From contig WAEK01000001.1 in assembly GCA_011634665.1 (NCBI GenBank), positions 1,379,501 to 1,443,500 on the forward strand: DNA of 64,000 nt. Reading direction: 5' to 3'. Below are positions 63,928 through 64,000 of the stretch, piece by piece. The DNA is from Mortierella sp. BCC40632. Taxonomy: Eukaryota; Mortierellomycota; Mortierellomycetes; Mortierellales; Mortierellaceae. The notes beneath the pieces are model-generated. The model was not told the origin of the DNA. It saw only the letters and a list, made by a program, of their open reading frames with translations, and did not search any database. Position 1 is the stretch's first letter. Every line of letters starts with the position of its first letter. The translations under genes were made by a program, and so were the position numbers.

Positions 63928-64000
63928 CCCCCACCCCCTCTCCCTCAACCTCTCTCTATCTTTCTCCCTCTGTCTCTTTCTTTCTCTTGTCGCGTCTCTC
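63326..64000 (-). promoter_or_regulatory. Upstream region of the coiled-coil/Rossmann gene
   Basis: The right edge of the window. It is A/G-rich near the gene and C/T-rich further right, with (CT)n at about 63892-63921 and repeats of CTCTCTCGAA near 63800-63830. No gene is visible. Confidence 0.5.

Overview
This is nuclear DNA of a filamentous fungus. Genes carry many short introns (usually GTAAGT-type donors and TAG/CAG acceptors), are packed on both strands, and encode ordinary eukaryotic housekeeping proteins. The intron density, a predicted exportin-7 (absent from budding yeast) and the abundant A/T homopolymers and (GA)n tracts fit an early-diverging lineage such as Mortierellomycotina. 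That placement is inference; no rRNA or other marker is present. I see no plasmid, phage, CRISPR, tRNA or transposon gene.

Layout, left to right: partial unknown gene (1-796, -); reticulon-like ER protein (3314-4517, +); PRMT1-type arginine methyltransferase with an 11-nt microexon (4963-6590, -); APC/C activator Cdh1/Fzr1 (8919-11840, +); C2H2 zinc-finger protein (12843-15547, -) divergent from a SET-domain protein (15898-17914, +); proline iminopeptidase-like hydrolase (18348-20730, +); CoA-binding Rossmann protein (20893-21456, -); severin/gelsolin protein with an apparent frameshift (21694-23432, -); five-repeat polyubiquitin (24682-25827, +) tail-to-tail with exportin-7 (25916-31065, -); unrecognised multi-exon protein with KH-like segments (31572-34768, +); 64-aa HMG-like protein (36804-37310, +); MCT-family transporter (39017-40852, +); Cln-like G1 cyclin (42051-44570, -); a 7.7-kb gene-poor, repeat-rich stretch; secreted Pro/Ser/Thr-rich protein (52279-52842, +); eIF3k (53467-54728, -); class-V aminotransferase-like protein (55624-58809, -); and a coiled-coil plus NAD(P)-binding protein spanning a 1.1-kb intron (60117-63325, -).

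Functionally this is a mixed euchromatic neighbourhood, not a pathway cluster. Ubiquitin, Cdh1 and a G1 cyclin all belong to cell-cycle and ubiquitin biology, but nothing in the sequence shows co-regulation. Exon models were built by hand from splice consensus, reading-frame phase and family similarity. Phases were checked to be consistent for all full-length genes except where stated.

The most striking non-genic signal is the simple-sequence load: runs of up to 69 T or 59 A, (GA)n tracts up to about 128 bp, and A-runs lying directly against 3' splice sites. I found no convincing undescribed multi-gene system. The best leads are the unrecognised KH-like protein, the coiled-coil/Rossmann fusion, the divergent ubiquitin sequence, the splicing oddities and the long cyclin upstream region.
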